Shown: positions 1 through 10,857 of the stretch, piece by piece
Layout: the number at the start of each line of letters is the position of its first letter
Numbering within the stretch: the first letter of the stretch is position 1
Assembly (NCBI GenBank): GCA_014904985.1
Contig: MU129046.1
Span: 38,247 to 102,246 of the forward strand
Length of the DNA: 64,000 bases
Source: Hydnum rufescens UP504
Taxonomy: Eukaryota > Basidiomycota > Agaricomycetes > Cantharellales > Hydnaceae
Direction: 5' to 3'
Program-made: the position numbers and the translations under genes
The notes under the pieces: model-generated
Told to the model about the DNA's origin: nothing
Database searches by the model: none
Seen by the model: the letters and a program-made list of their open reading frames with translations, nothing else

Positions 1-964
1 GTCTGCAATTCGTTTGACGTCTGCAATTCGTTTGACGTCCGCAATTCGTTTGATGTCCGCAATTCGTTTGATGTCCGCAATTCGTTCGACGTCCGCAATT
101 CGTTCGATGCCTGCAATTCCTTTGACGTCTGCACGTCCTTCAACACTCACAATTCCTTCAATGTCTACGATCCCTTCAATGTCTATGATTCCTTCAGCAT
201 CTATGGTTCCTTCAGCATCTACGGTTCCTTCAGCGTCTACAGTTCCTTCAGCATCTGCGATCTCGTCAGCATCCACAATCTCTTCGGCATCCATGGTCCC
301 TTTGACATCTGGAGTCCCTTCGACATCTGCCAATGCCCCCTTCAAGTCTAGAACTACAACGGGTGCCAACTTCATCACTAGGTTTGCACAGGCAGCTCTA
401 GATCAAGATGTCGATTGGAGTCAAGATGTTGATAGTGGATCGGAGTTTGTTACCCCATCTGACTCAGAAGACTCTAACAATGAGCACTTTGATGATGTCT
501 TCAGCAAAGAAGACGAGAACGGGAATGTTCGATCAGCACACACCCGAACTGCAGGGAAGCAACGCCAGAAGCCAAGGACCAAGTCAAACCATCCTCACAT
601 TCCCAACATCGAAGCAGAACTTGCCAATCTTCAGGCCCAGGAAGGCATCCGGGACGATCAGCTATGTGACGATAACAATTCAACTGCCGATATCCTCCCT
701 AACGTCTCGACTCTCAAAGATGGTCCATTGTCGCTGGACCAATGGAAGATGTGTGAACTGATTTGGGGCCAATTCATGAAGGCTGTGGATTTTCTGGTGC
801 AAAAATGGCAAGTCAAGCCCAGTAGGATTCTTGCCAAGGCAGGCCATGTGGCGTCGGTCCCACCCTCTCAAACTGAAAATCTATGGAATGCATTCTTGAG
901 TTCTGAAAAGGATAATTGGCCTACAGATGGTATGAATCTCCTATTCACGCTAAGTAGTGGCTAA
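1..964 (+). CDS. Hexapeptide-repeat hypothetical protein, 5' end outside window
   Basis: This is an open frame of about 316 residues from the first ATG, running off the left edge, so the true start may lie outside. Residues 1-~105 are degenerate hexapeptides of the type T/M-S-A-I-R-L/S, later S-M-x-I-P-S, encoded by an 18 bp minisatellite at positions 1-~340. After this come an acidic segment (DSEDSNNEHFDDVF) and a helical C-terminus containing LDQWKMCELIWGQFMKAVDF and a tryptophan motif ENLWNAF. The C-terminal part resembles repetitive, transposon-associated hypothetical proteins of Agaricomycetes; I recognise no enzymatic domain. The frame stops at 964, but similar coding sequence continues at 985-1159 after a TGA, so the gene is probably interrupted or has a small intron. 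Function unknown. Confidence 0.45.
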   Translation, partial: SAIRLTSAIRLTSAIRLMSAIRLMSAIRSTSAIRSMPAIPLTSARPSTLTIPSMSTIPSMSMIPSASMVPSASTVPSASTVPSASAISSASTISSASMVPLTSGVPSTSANAPFKSRTTTGANFITRFAQAALDQDVDWSQDVDSGSEFVTPSDSEDSNNEHFDDVFSKEDENGNVRSAHTRTAGKQRQKPRTKSNHPHIPNIEAELANLQAQEGIRDDQLCDDNNSTADILPNVSTLKDGPLSLDQWKMCELIWGQFMKAVDFLVQKWQVKPSRILAKAGHVASVPPSQTENLWNAFLSSEKDNWPTDGMNLLFTLSSG

Positions 965-984
965 TATATGAGTTTGACAGAGCC

Positions 985-1159
985 GTTGAAAGCTTGGAAT
1001 GCATGAATGAAAGTTAAATATGCAACACTATTTGAAGGTCTAAACAAGAACGAGGCTGCGGCCAAAAAAGACAGTCTCCTAAAAGGTCTACAGGAGAAGA
1101 GAGGTATTCGAGACTTTGAACAAGCAGAAGAAGGCCGGTGGGGAGCGATAATGGCTTGA
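985..1159 (+). pseudogene. Downstream remnant of the hexapeptide-repeat gene
   Basis: After an in-frame TGA at 1004-1006, an open stretch encodes a charged, helical peptide (ATLFEGLNKNEAAAKKDSLL at its start) ending at a TGA at 1157-1159. The composition matches the C-terminal part of the preceding gene. I infer that it is the continuation of that gene, separated by a nonsense change or an unrecognised splice. About 275 bp further on, at 1437, a repeat homologous to 52559 begins. Confidence 0.35.
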
Positions 1160-1436
1160 AATGCAAATTCAATAAAAAAACAGGCATGTAGACCTGTCAT
1201 AGATGCCTTAACTGTACGGGCTCCATCACTGATACAGTATGTAGGCCATACATTTGGACGCATTCTCGAACATCGCAATGATTACATTTCTTATCAATTG
1301 AGACTTTCAAGATGGATATGCCACTGCACAGAACTGCACAATTACCGGATCGCCTGAGATTACGCAAGCACTTGACCCATTCAAGGCTAATATTCTTAAG
1401 ACACTCCATGATGCTGTATGAACCACAAAGTACGTT

Positions 1437-2890
1437 GTTGGAGGGACAAATCCCTACTACGTGCAAACCCCATCCAAGGACGATTTTTCAAATAAATGAA
1501 CCATTTTCTATGTCAATCCGGACGTCAATTCCCACACCATCATTCATTTGAGAACAAGCCTGAATCCCATACGTCTAATACCCATGAATCCGCACCATTC
1601 CTTTGTTTGCGCACAAGCCAATTTATTATGTATCCATGGCACTTCAACAGGCCACCCTAAATTCCACCTTTCCATGCCACACCTCAATGTGGCAATAGCA
1701 ATTCAACTTGCTTGCTTTGTTTGACCTTCAATCAGTCTCCACTTCTGATACATGCTTCCTGTTGCCTCAAGGGCGACTCTAACGAATTGTGATTATGTAA
1801 CACAATGGATTACACACCCGGGCCTCGATTCCGACTCGCGGACTTGTCACATGACAAATAGGGGCTAATGCGGTGCTCTCAAGGAGTAAACGTGGAATAT
1901 CTCCCTCAATTTTGATCGGATCGACTCGGCAAGATAGCGCCCAGAAAGCTACGATTCACACCTTTCATACGATACCAAACACAAGCCGAACGAATCAAAA
2001 CTACACCTTCCAGGTCGATTTTACTATGTGTTTCATATATCCCTTCAGTATTTTTCGATTTTCTCAGTCAGTTTTGATCCAATTTGCTCGGGACAAGTAC
2101 TCCTAGAAAGCTGTCGACAGTCCGCATCCAATGGTACCAAGGGAAAAACGAGCGGATTAAAACTCGGCTCTCTACAATTCAACTTCTCCATGTCTCATTC
2201 CATTATTGCCTCCGCTTTTTTGATTATTAATGGCAATTATTCTCTGCCCCTCTTATATCCGACGAAGAGTACGTCTAGGACGACCAGTTCCACCATTCCC
2301 CAAGGGATTCTGTGCAGTAGGAGAGGAGGAATAGCTTGGTTAAGCCATATTCCCCTATTCTGACTTGATTTTGTAATATCTCCTTCAGTTTTGAAGCTTT
2401 TGACTTGATTTCTTTTTCATCATTTTCGCCTTAACCCCACCTTTCTGCTGGTTACCATAGAATTTTTCTGTGATGTATATTAAGTGCAGGAGATGCGAAT
2501 TTCTACAGTTTTCCCCCTCCCCAGTTTTGAGGCACTGATGTATTGCCACTGGTTCCTTGGGTGAATTCCACTAAGACTACTACACTTTGTCTAGGGCCTC
2601 AAGAGGAGAGCCTTAGGGTGTGGTTTTGTGACCCATATTCATTCTTTATTCTATTGCTTGGGCAGGTGTTGCTTACAGCATTAGATTTCTATCACCAAAG
2701 ACCTTCATTCCTTCGAGCCTCAATATTCGGATTGATCCCGTGGTCCCTTCTTTTCGTTCTCGATTCCATATCGTGGACTGTGGCTGGATTCCTCCCTCCA
2801 ATTCCCGCTTACACCGACCTCGAACTTGGAGAGCTATCTAAACCCGACTTTGTTCCAATACAATGGAATGCGACATTGATTTTATTATCT
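1437..2890. repeat. Diverged copy of the 52559-53920 repeat
   Basis: From a shared TTGGAGGGAyAAATCCCTAC at 1437 and 52559 the two regions can be followed collinearly. Landmarks are GAATTGTGATTATGTAAC (1785 and 52914), GGAGTA followed by an AT-rich stretch and TTTTGATC near 1884 and 53008, and CTTAGGGTGTGGT near 2610 and 53739. Identity is patchy, with indels. No convincing gene is visible; the short open frames here differ between the copies. In the second copy the sequence lies inside a Tc1/mariner element and leads into its passenger gene. Confidence 0.6.
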
Positions 2891-2916
2891 GTCAAATCCA
2901 GACACAACACAAGACT

Positions 2917-5900
2917 CTATTCGGATTCATATGTATTTACAGAGTCATCAGAGCAGATGTCATGTTGACTGCATTCTTCGTTGTCATCTATTTTCCTGAG
3001 CACCTCAGAGGTGACTGCTAGAATTTCACATTGTTCGATGCAATCTTCACTGTCTGAATCAAGCTCGTGTGTCAAACCTTCGGGAAAGGGTGTAGACAGA
3101 GCGTGGACACATGTGACATCTGCATGTATGCTATTCAAGGCGAAAGGCATGATAGATCGTAGGTTGGAAGGGTAGGGTAGTCAAGAGAGAGAATGATCCC
3201 ACAATTCTCTGAGGTTGTTGAGATCTGTGAATTTGTGTAGAAGGTGAAAGTGAAGGGCAGAATCAGTTCCTGTAAGTGATTATAAGAATTCAAGTCAACA
3301 TGTGTCATTGGAGTGCATACTGGCCTCATGGATCGCCGTCTGAATAGCATTGTGTTCCTCCACATACCAGACATGCATGTTTGCCACCTCACGCTTGATG
3401 ATGTCGAGTTCAGCGTGGCAACCCTTCCAGTCTAGATATGTGATAATTGCCACCCACATGTTTTCATCTGCCAACCATCATGGTGGCGCACAATTGTCAC
3501 CTAGTCCAGCCTCAAGGATATGCAAACCCTTCCAGATAGCACCATCAACGTCGAGAGAGAACAATCCCTTTTGGTCGAGCTTTTCTGGACAGATCGTGCC
3601 TCGAGGGGCATCATCCCAAGCATCTAGCATACGTTCGATTTCTTTATTGAGTTGGTCGAGGCAGCGTATGATGGCAGGTTGCTTCTTGTCCACTTTTGCC
3701 TCATGAATTTGGGCTTTGTGATCTATTGGCGGTTCTTGGTATCAGATCAAGTTGATGGGCCTGAACCATCGTACGCACCGAGGATATGGCTGCGGTAATC
3801 TTCAATGTGTTGAGTAATCATAAATTTACAACCGATTAAAGCAGCCACAAGGTGCTGGTAGTGAGCACAAGCACGAACGAGTGCATCGTACCATTGTGAA
3901 GACTTGATCTTTTCGAGATCACCTCACGTCATCTTACCATGAAGTAACAAATCGTATTCTTTTTTCGCAAGCTGTGATTTGACCCGTTCTAATGACGATT
4001 GCAGTTGATCTAAGCAATCAAGTAATTCGACGCAGTCAGGGGATGAGGGATCATGCAGAAGTATAAACACTTGTTGACTCGAAGTAAGCGTAATCTGTCG
4101 TCGGAGAGTGGTATGAGTCCATAGGAGGTTGAGTATAGATTCGATTGTCTTCATCCCTGCATCCTTTTCGGGGACTAAGTTGCCCAATGTCAGTAAATTT
4201 ATCTGGAGAAACAGATTTAACACACGAGGTGGCTCAGCCTGCTGTGTGGACAACTGCTTGGCCCATGCAGTTTGGATCTCATCGATTGGAATCCCTAGTC
4301 TGTCCAGAGCACCCTCCGCTTCATCTAATTTAGCAACCGTGTCATCAAAGCACCATTTCTGATGGCTTGCAAGCTTGCACAGGTTTTGTCCATTGATATA
4401 TGCTTGTTTGGTATTTATCATGAACAATCGGCGATAGAACTGTATGGTCATAGAAGACTTAGTATTCAGTATTGTAAAGGAGTGGGAGACTTACACCTGA
4501 AATATGACACATTGGAATGACACTGTTTAGTAAATTCCACTCTCTCTCGCATCCTTCACCATCAGTGCGACCGAACTTAAGATTTTTGTATGGGTGGTAC
4601 GACAATTGGCACAGCCATTGATGACCATACGAGTGAAAAACGGGCGTGGCAAATTTGAGATGTGGCAGACAATGGGGCAACAGTTGCCACTGAGGGCTGA
4701 TAGTCAATACGATGGTATAGGTTGATCGGAGCGAATCCCATGTACCCGTTCCATTTCTTGATGCAAAGCACATATTACATCGTAAAAAAAACCAACAGTA
4801 AATGACTCAGGTAGCTCCCTAAGAAGCTGTTGCATCATAGCAAGCATAAAATATCGTTTTTCACCATTTGGACCCATGTTGATGAACCAAAGGACGCAGT
4901 CATGTCAGCAAACCAAGACAATAAGGCCCTTGTCTGAGAATTCTTTCGTTATTTTGATGCGATAATCTTTAGCCGCAAGGTATGAATCCTTGCAGCGATC
5001 AATGACATCATTAATGACTGCCATTCCCCTTTCTCGAATGTCGGTAGAGCAATTCGGATTTGTAGACTTTCCCGCTGCCTTGGTCTCCATGTAATATTTG
5101 CTCATAGCTGATGTCTCGCTCATTGAGAGAAATAGATCGTGTGGTGTCCCAAAGGCATAATCTTGCATTCCATGCCTATCATGTTGCCATCATTGAGTGG
5201 CACAACCATTGCCAGCAACAAATACACTGGGTCTGAGGAAACAAAGGTCCAGATCTCATCATGGGAATTTATCGAGAATGAACAAGTACGTACTGGCCAT
5301 CCTTAGGATACTGTGTCCCCCCAAAACATGCTGGGCAGCGATATTGAAGGTAAATGCTGGGTTGAGTGTTGTTGGTCATTGGTTCGTGGTTTTCTGGATC
5401 CGTGTGATACCATCACATGAAAGGATTGGCGGCTAGATCTTCTAATGTAGGCGTTGAATATGGGGGTAAGGGTGATAGAGGGGGGCTGATAGATGTGAGG
5501 ATAGAGAGGGGTCAGATGACAAGGGCACAGATGGTGATGGACAAGACGAGGGACAAGATGATGAGGGAGCAGATGGGAAGGGCACAGATCCAGATCCCAA
5601 AGAACCAGATGCCAAGGGGCTCGACAAGGGGTCTGACGACGAGGGGCTAGATGATGAGGGGCCAGATGATGAGGGGCTGGACGACAAGGGGCTAGACGAT
5701 GAGGGGCCAGACGACAAGGGGGACTCACAAACCATGCTGTCCAGGGGCTGACTCGGGGGTGCACTCGCCTGTTTGCTCTTTTTCACTAAGACGATGGCAT
5801 TGTTCACAACTTCCTCCATAGAACTAAGTAAGATGTCATAATATTGAAGTGCTTTTCCAAAGTGCCGTCGTAGCGTATCCTACGAAGGAGACATTAAGAT

Positions 5901-6947
5901 AGAGTAAAGGTAGCTGGGTGATCTGTACTTCTCCATCTAGAACATGCCCTCGTTTGCGCAAAAATATCTGCAGTGTGCTTGTCCACCCGTGGATGTTAGG
6001 CTGCTCAATTCTGAAGAGGGTTGATGTGAAGTCAAGGAGGTCGAGATCAATGGCTAACATCGGATGAACTGGTGCTGATGGGAAAAGACCAAGTTCGAGG
6101 AGAAGCATTGCAGCAGGATGGCAGCTGCAGACGTTTAGAGTAATTTCGTTAATACCTGTATAGGAAGGAAGATGAGATAATGTTCATGCCACTGGAATGA
6201 TCAGCCACACGCACTTTGAGTTCGAATACATGTCACATGGAGTGTTCTTGGAGAACACCCTGCATTGCCGTTGCATGGTGGTAAACCAGCATCAAAAGAC
6301 AATCCACTATCCCAGTTTGTTCCAGCAACCCATCTGGAAAAGGGGACAATAAGGTGGGGAATGAGCTCATTCCATTGCTGCGCCAATGCTCCACGAGATG
6401 CTGAGCCATGCAACTTGGGCTGCTTTGCAGGTGTAGGGGCTTCGCTAATGAATAGATCGTTCAACCCATCACTCTCCAATGTCGCAATAGGGTTCCAGCT
6501 GTGATTATCATCCTGCAACAATGTAGAATCAGGACAAGTGGAGACTCCGTTATCGCGATTTTCGGAAAGAACATCAGGGGCCAGGCCCACTGACGAGGTG
6601 ACCTGGAGAGATGAACGCAAACGTGGGGGAGTGTGCTTAGAACCAATCATCCTATACAGCCATGTCTCACCTGAGTTGGCATCCTGATGTAGTCCGTGTT
6701 TTTCATGTAACCTGGGTTTCTTGGGCAATATAGGAGGTACACGAATGTCATGAGCCGGAATCGTATTGGGTGGGATTGCAGGGCTGGATGATGGTGCTGT
6801 CATACCAATGGATGAGAAAAATGACGTTCCCATACTGACTTCTTCAAGGTCAGCTTGACAATCGATACCGCTGGAACAATGTGGACATTTGCGACTTGGG
6901 CGTGGGTTTGGATGGGGAGAGGAGTTCGGTAGAGAGGCGGGTGGCAA
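2917..6947 (-). pseudogene. KDZ-family transposase with CxC1-like N-terminus, decayed
   Basis: The minus-strand coding signal runs from an ATG at 6947 to about 2917-3186, broken by introns and apparent frameshifts. Order: a Pro/Ser N-terminus with CPHC (6947-6200) ending in a helical segment ALAQQWNELIPHLIVPF; a helical block LLLELGLFPSAPVHPMLAID (6108-5836); a Ser-rich linker (5819-5442); then the KDZ core, with GLIVLVC plus HD (~4910), VGFFYDV (~4810), VFHSYGHQWLCQL (~4640) and DGEGCER (~4570). The C-terminal helical region holds LGIPIDEIQTAWAKQ (4451-3924) and GLFSLDVDGAIW (3693-3478), and ends with LDWKGCHAELDIIKREVANM. These are hallmarks of basidiomycete KDZ transposases with a CxC1 region. 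The core motifs fall in several frames without clear splice sites, so it is probably inactive. The GRF gene upstream has the same orientation and may belong to the same element. Confidence 0.75.
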
Positions 6948-7689
6948 TAAATCAGATGTATTGCTGAAAAAGTTCGGGATAACGAGTGGTTCAGATACAG
7001 TGCCAGGGTTTTCGGCTTTCTTCTGCGATCATCATGGCTGCCATGGTTTCCACAGTTTCATTGCTGTCAGGGGAGCTGAGGAATTTGTGAATGAAGGATT
7101 TTGAGACTACCTGGTGACATGCCTTGGGGATTGTTACGTGAACACAATGAAACTGTGGCTGCCTGGACCACACCCCCATGGGAAGCGACATGTGGGTTTG
7201 AGGAGCCGCCAGAAGGTGGTAGCATTGATGAATTTAAGCTTGAGGGGTGTGAGATGTGGAGGATATGATTTCCATCCCATCGACCTTGTACAAGCGATGT
7301 TGGTGGCAGACGCTGAACTGCAGGCTCCCATTCAAGAGAGTTTGAGTTTCCTATCTGTTGCCAGTGGCCTAGGCTGTGTTGGGATTGGCTTTTCATTGAT
7401 AGATTGCATAGGAGTTCTTATGCTCACGTGAATTGACAAGCCCGCTCCAACCATAAGGGCCCTTCAACTCCACCAGATTTCTCACTGATGGGGACTGGTA
7501 GGGAGGCAGTTGAAACGACCAACAGTATTGCTCGTTCCGGAACGTCGCACATAACTAGACTAATGAACGGAGTGACAAGCATAAGGCATAAGAGGATTTT
7601 AGACAAAGCAGAAGTGGTGCAAGTACATCGATGTTCCACAGATTTTGCCATCATTAGCAAATACAGCAAATATCACTCGACAGCGTCAT
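6948..7689. other. Spacer between KDZ and GRF genes
   Basis: No recognisable domain is seen here. A minus-strand open frame of 109 residues (7067-7396) is rich in Ser, Pro, His and Gly and could be an extra exon of the KDZ gene, but no motif supports this. Another minus-strand frame (7424-7669) has two hydrophobic stretches and is equally uncertain. Confidence 0.3.
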
Positions 7690-8633
7690 CTGTAAGAAGG
7701 CTATAGAGAGTACCTATATCAGCCCGCATCTCAGACATATCTGTGTGAAGACCGGAAACTTCATTTTGAAACATGGCCATCTCCAGGTGAATGGCAGCCA
7801 GCTCGGCTCTTATGTGCTCAAGCTTCAAAATTATCTATCATAAGAGAGATGGTGAGAAATAGTCTAGATGTGTAGAATGACGATTTGAACCTCAGATGTT
7901 TCTGGTATACCCTTTCCAGATTCGGTTGCAATGGGGTGGGAGGGAGACATCGAATCAAATTCAAACCTCACTGCGGGCTTGGACGGTGATGAAGATTTGG
8001 AGGATGATCGTGTGTTTTTCATTTGCTGGGCTGTCTGCTTTGAGGGGGAATCTGTATGAGCAGATCCCATTAGTTTTTGACTATGAACAAAGTAATGATA
8101 CTGTCCCACATACTGGAGGGTGAAGGTCCCGAGCGTTTGGAGTGTTTGGAGTGTTTGGAGTGTTCAGAATGTGGCAAATGTCCTGAAGATCGCGAATGCG
8201 ATGTTTCCTGCTCAAAGTCGGACCTGTTACCCTCTGCACCATCGTCGTTTGGCTCGGCTTCGTCATCCTCAGCATCGGGGGGTTGCTCAGCCTAGTAAAT
8301 AAAAGACATGAGTCCACTGCAAAGGGACCCGGGGGCTGCCAAAGGAGGACACACCCAAACTGAGAAGGGAAAAAATCAGACTCACAATGAATGAAGGAGA
8401 GCATGCATTCAACTTACAAAGAAAGCCACACTTGGAGCCACTACCGCATGCATAGAAACGTTTGTCTCGGTTAGGGCCTTCAGCGATCACGCAGATCCTT
8501 GCTATAACATCATAATTAGTTCAGTTTAGGAGAATAAACAGGGAAGGAGACGATACTTACCGAAAACAGAGCATTTGCACAGCAGCTTGTTGTTCCTGAA
8601 CTCAACATTGCGCTTGATTACCCACCTTCCCAT
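7690..8633 (-). CDS. GRF zinc-finger protein with C-terminal coiled coil
   Basis: This is a minus-strand gene with several introns. Exon 1 (8633-8561) encodes MGRWVIKRNVEFRNNKLLCK, reaching CKC. A GTAAGT donor at 8560 and a TATAG acceptor join it in frame to exon 2 (8501-8418), which gives RICV, GPNRDKRFYACG and KCGFLC. The pattern CKC-x-C-GPNxxxRFYxC-xxxxxC-GF is the GRF zinc finger, known to bind single-stranded nucleic acid. Exon 3 (~8291-8108) is acidic and then low complexity, with repeated HSK triplets. Exon 4 (8048-~7895) is Ser/Lys rich. The last exon (~7834-7710) is a coiled coil (IILKLEHIRAELAAIHLEMA). The exon 2/3 junction phase is not fully resolved. Position and orientation suggest an accessory gene of the neighbouring KDZ element, but this is inference. 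Confidence 0.65.
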
Positions 8634-9258
8634 GATTAGTTGGAGGTGAAGGTGAGAATTGGGGCATGGTATTTGCATCCGTACAAGCCCGCAGGTAGAA
8701 TATCTCAATGGGTACGACTGGAGGATGCAGAGTGATGAGAACTTACACGGAGTTAGATATTTGTTAACCCAAAATGATGATGGACACCTCGTTCTCTGAA
8801 TCAGTGTAGGATCCACAAAGTTAGGTCCTGGGACATGGGGGAAGCATAAGTGAGGGATTGGTAGCCCCAAGGAAGGGGATGGACGACCAAGTGAGGCTGC
8901 AGCCAAATTTGATTCCGCAGCCAGGCGGACCCACCCCTTCTGAGGATCCCACGGCCTAATTCCGGGGTCCCATGACCTAATCCAAGTGTCCCAAGGCCTA
9001 ACTCGGGCATCCCCAGGCCAACTTTGGGCGTCCCCAGACCAAGAACCCTGGAGCTTCTCAGGGGCTACCGCCCCCAAACCCCCAGGTTTTCTGGAGGGGA
9101 CCCAGGGCTGAAAAATCGGCCCTGGGGAGCCCTATTTTTCAAGCAAATAAATAGGTGAGTATTCCAAGTATACCATTATAAGTTGTACCTCTGTAGGTAG
9201 GATGTGCCTATAGGGTGTTACATAGCTAACTAGGTACTTAAAGGTGTTTGCCTAAGGT
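8634..9258. other. Non-coding flank with CCCAAGG/CCTAA-type low-complexity sequence
   Basis: The stretch 8930-9110 is built from short GGTCCCATGACCTAAT/TCCCAAGGCCTAA motifs, and 9050-9125 from C-rich and G-rich runs (ACCGCCCCCAAACCCCCAGG). Such GC-rich runs occur at transposon ends in basidiomycete genomes, so this could be an end of the KDZ element; I could not find the partner end. No gene is supported. Confidence 0.35.
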
Positions 9259-10839
9259 GGAATGCTAGGGGCGCAAGCATGGATCTCCAAGATGGTTCTG
9301 AGCAGCAATGGATTACTTCCCAATTCAAACCACTTCCATGCCATATCAGCACATACTGTATTCTGTTCAAGCTCAATATTTCAGAAAGACCAGTACATCA
9401 AACTGGAACTGATGGAGGTTCTGCAAATGCCAAATTTATGCCGAGGAACAAGCCACTTTGTGAGCAACTTCATTTCATGGAAAACTTTGATTGGCGGCGT
9501 GGCGGTAGGTCCGGATGACAGGAACAGTGCACTCCAGCACAGAGCCACTCAGACAACCAACCAGAGGAAGAATATTGCATTTGATTGAGCTTGAGGGAGT
9601 CTGTCACCACTCCTGGAAGTGTACACCCTGTCAGTATTCATATGTGTGAACAACCTGGCATCCCACCAGGCGCACTGTTTTACTTCGATTAAATCCCTAT
9701 GTGCCCATTCCTCTCAATATGTACGCATGGCTCTGTCTTGCTGCCCCATCCATCTCAGACCACACCCGCACACTGCCGAATCCACACCCCCCTTCACAAT
9801 ACCTTGTAGTCTCGTAACCAGACTGGAGCTATGCTTGGTCTGGTGGAAAGGGGAGTTCCGAAGGCGCGGGCATGAAGCTTCCGCTCCAGCCAATCACAAA
9901 AAGTTTTCACCGGCATTTGCCGCAACCTCCAGTTGGGTACGTGCTCTCCACTCAGTATCCATGCCCTGATAGGAACTTCGTGAGATGGATATCTCCCAGC
10001 CAAAAAATGACCAAGAGCCTATTTGGTCACCCAGTGTCTCTGCAGCCCATCCTGCATTAGTCTCTCTGATAAGAACCAGGAAATCAAAATTAGTTGAAAT
10101 AATATTCCCATCTCAGAAGCAACTGGGAGCCGCGGCAAGCACCAGTCAAAACCTCTTGTGATTGGCTAGACCGGAAGCTTCATGCCCACGCCTTCGGAAC
10201 TCCCCATTTTCCCAGACCAAGCATAAGCTTGGTCTGGTTACGAGACTAAATACCTCATTCAAAGCATTAGATTAATTCTCAAGTACTGACTTGCCATGTA
10301 TTTGGACCACTCTTGGCCCCTTGGGAGGCTACCACAGTAGATAAACTAGAATTCCTCCTCGAGCTCAAAGGAGCCTTGGTACATCCTGAGAAACTATACA
10401 GGATTCTAATAACTAAGCATTCCATCCTTGAACTCCAGGCCAAACCTACGGAGTGGGAAGAATTACTTGATCTAATAGAAGAGCCCTGGTGGGGTGCAAC
10501 ATATGAAGACTAGAGAACTTTTCTGGGACATTTTATCATCACTCAGATACTAGACAGGGTGCCACAGGTGCCCACGACCTTGCTTGCAAATTGTTCCAGG
10601 TGTGTGGTAACTAGGGTTATTCTGTCAAGCCTAGAAAACAGTCATGCACAACTGAATGCACCAACCAATCAGAAGCTACCAAGTAATTATCTAATACAAA
10701 ATTGGCTTGAGTCGACTTCAAGTCCAAGCCAAGTCTTATTTTTGACTTGACTTTGGAGATAAGTCAAGTCAAATGGAAGTTGTGCGGAGTCGCCCGAAGT
10801 CAAGTCTAAGTCAAGCTAAGCCAAGTCGCGGCAACACTA
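9259..10839 (-). mobile_element. hAT-like non-autonomous element, copy 1, truncated
   Basis: This copy ends at 10839 with GGCAACACTA, the reverse complement of the TAGTGTTGCC terminus of copy 2. It lacks the distal ~260 bp present at 12435-12695 in copy 2, so one terminus is missing. Open frames such as 10313-10513 (66 residues) are mirrored in the other copy but match no transposase I recognise. The interior is AAGTCAAGTC-rich near the terminus. Confidence 0.7.
9807..10248. mobile_element. 442 bp foldback MITE nested in hAT-like copy 1
   Basis: Ends are TAGTCTCGTAACCAGAC and its reverse complement, and the inverted similarity continues inward for more than 100 bp (GGGGAGTTCCGAAGGCG, GGGCATGAAGCTTCCG). 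Both flanks contain AATACCT, a possible target duplication. No coding capacity is seen. Confidence 0.75.
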
Positions 10840-10857
10840 CTTCATGGTCACTGAAGG
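10840..10857. repeat. Host target remnant and 8 bp target-site duplication
   Basis: CTTCATGGTCACTGAAGG is the host sequence between the two inverted elements. Its right half ACTGAAGG is the left duplication of copy 2. Unoccupied versions in units B and C read CTTCGTGGTCACCGAAGG, which is itself nearly palindromic. Confidence 0.85.
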
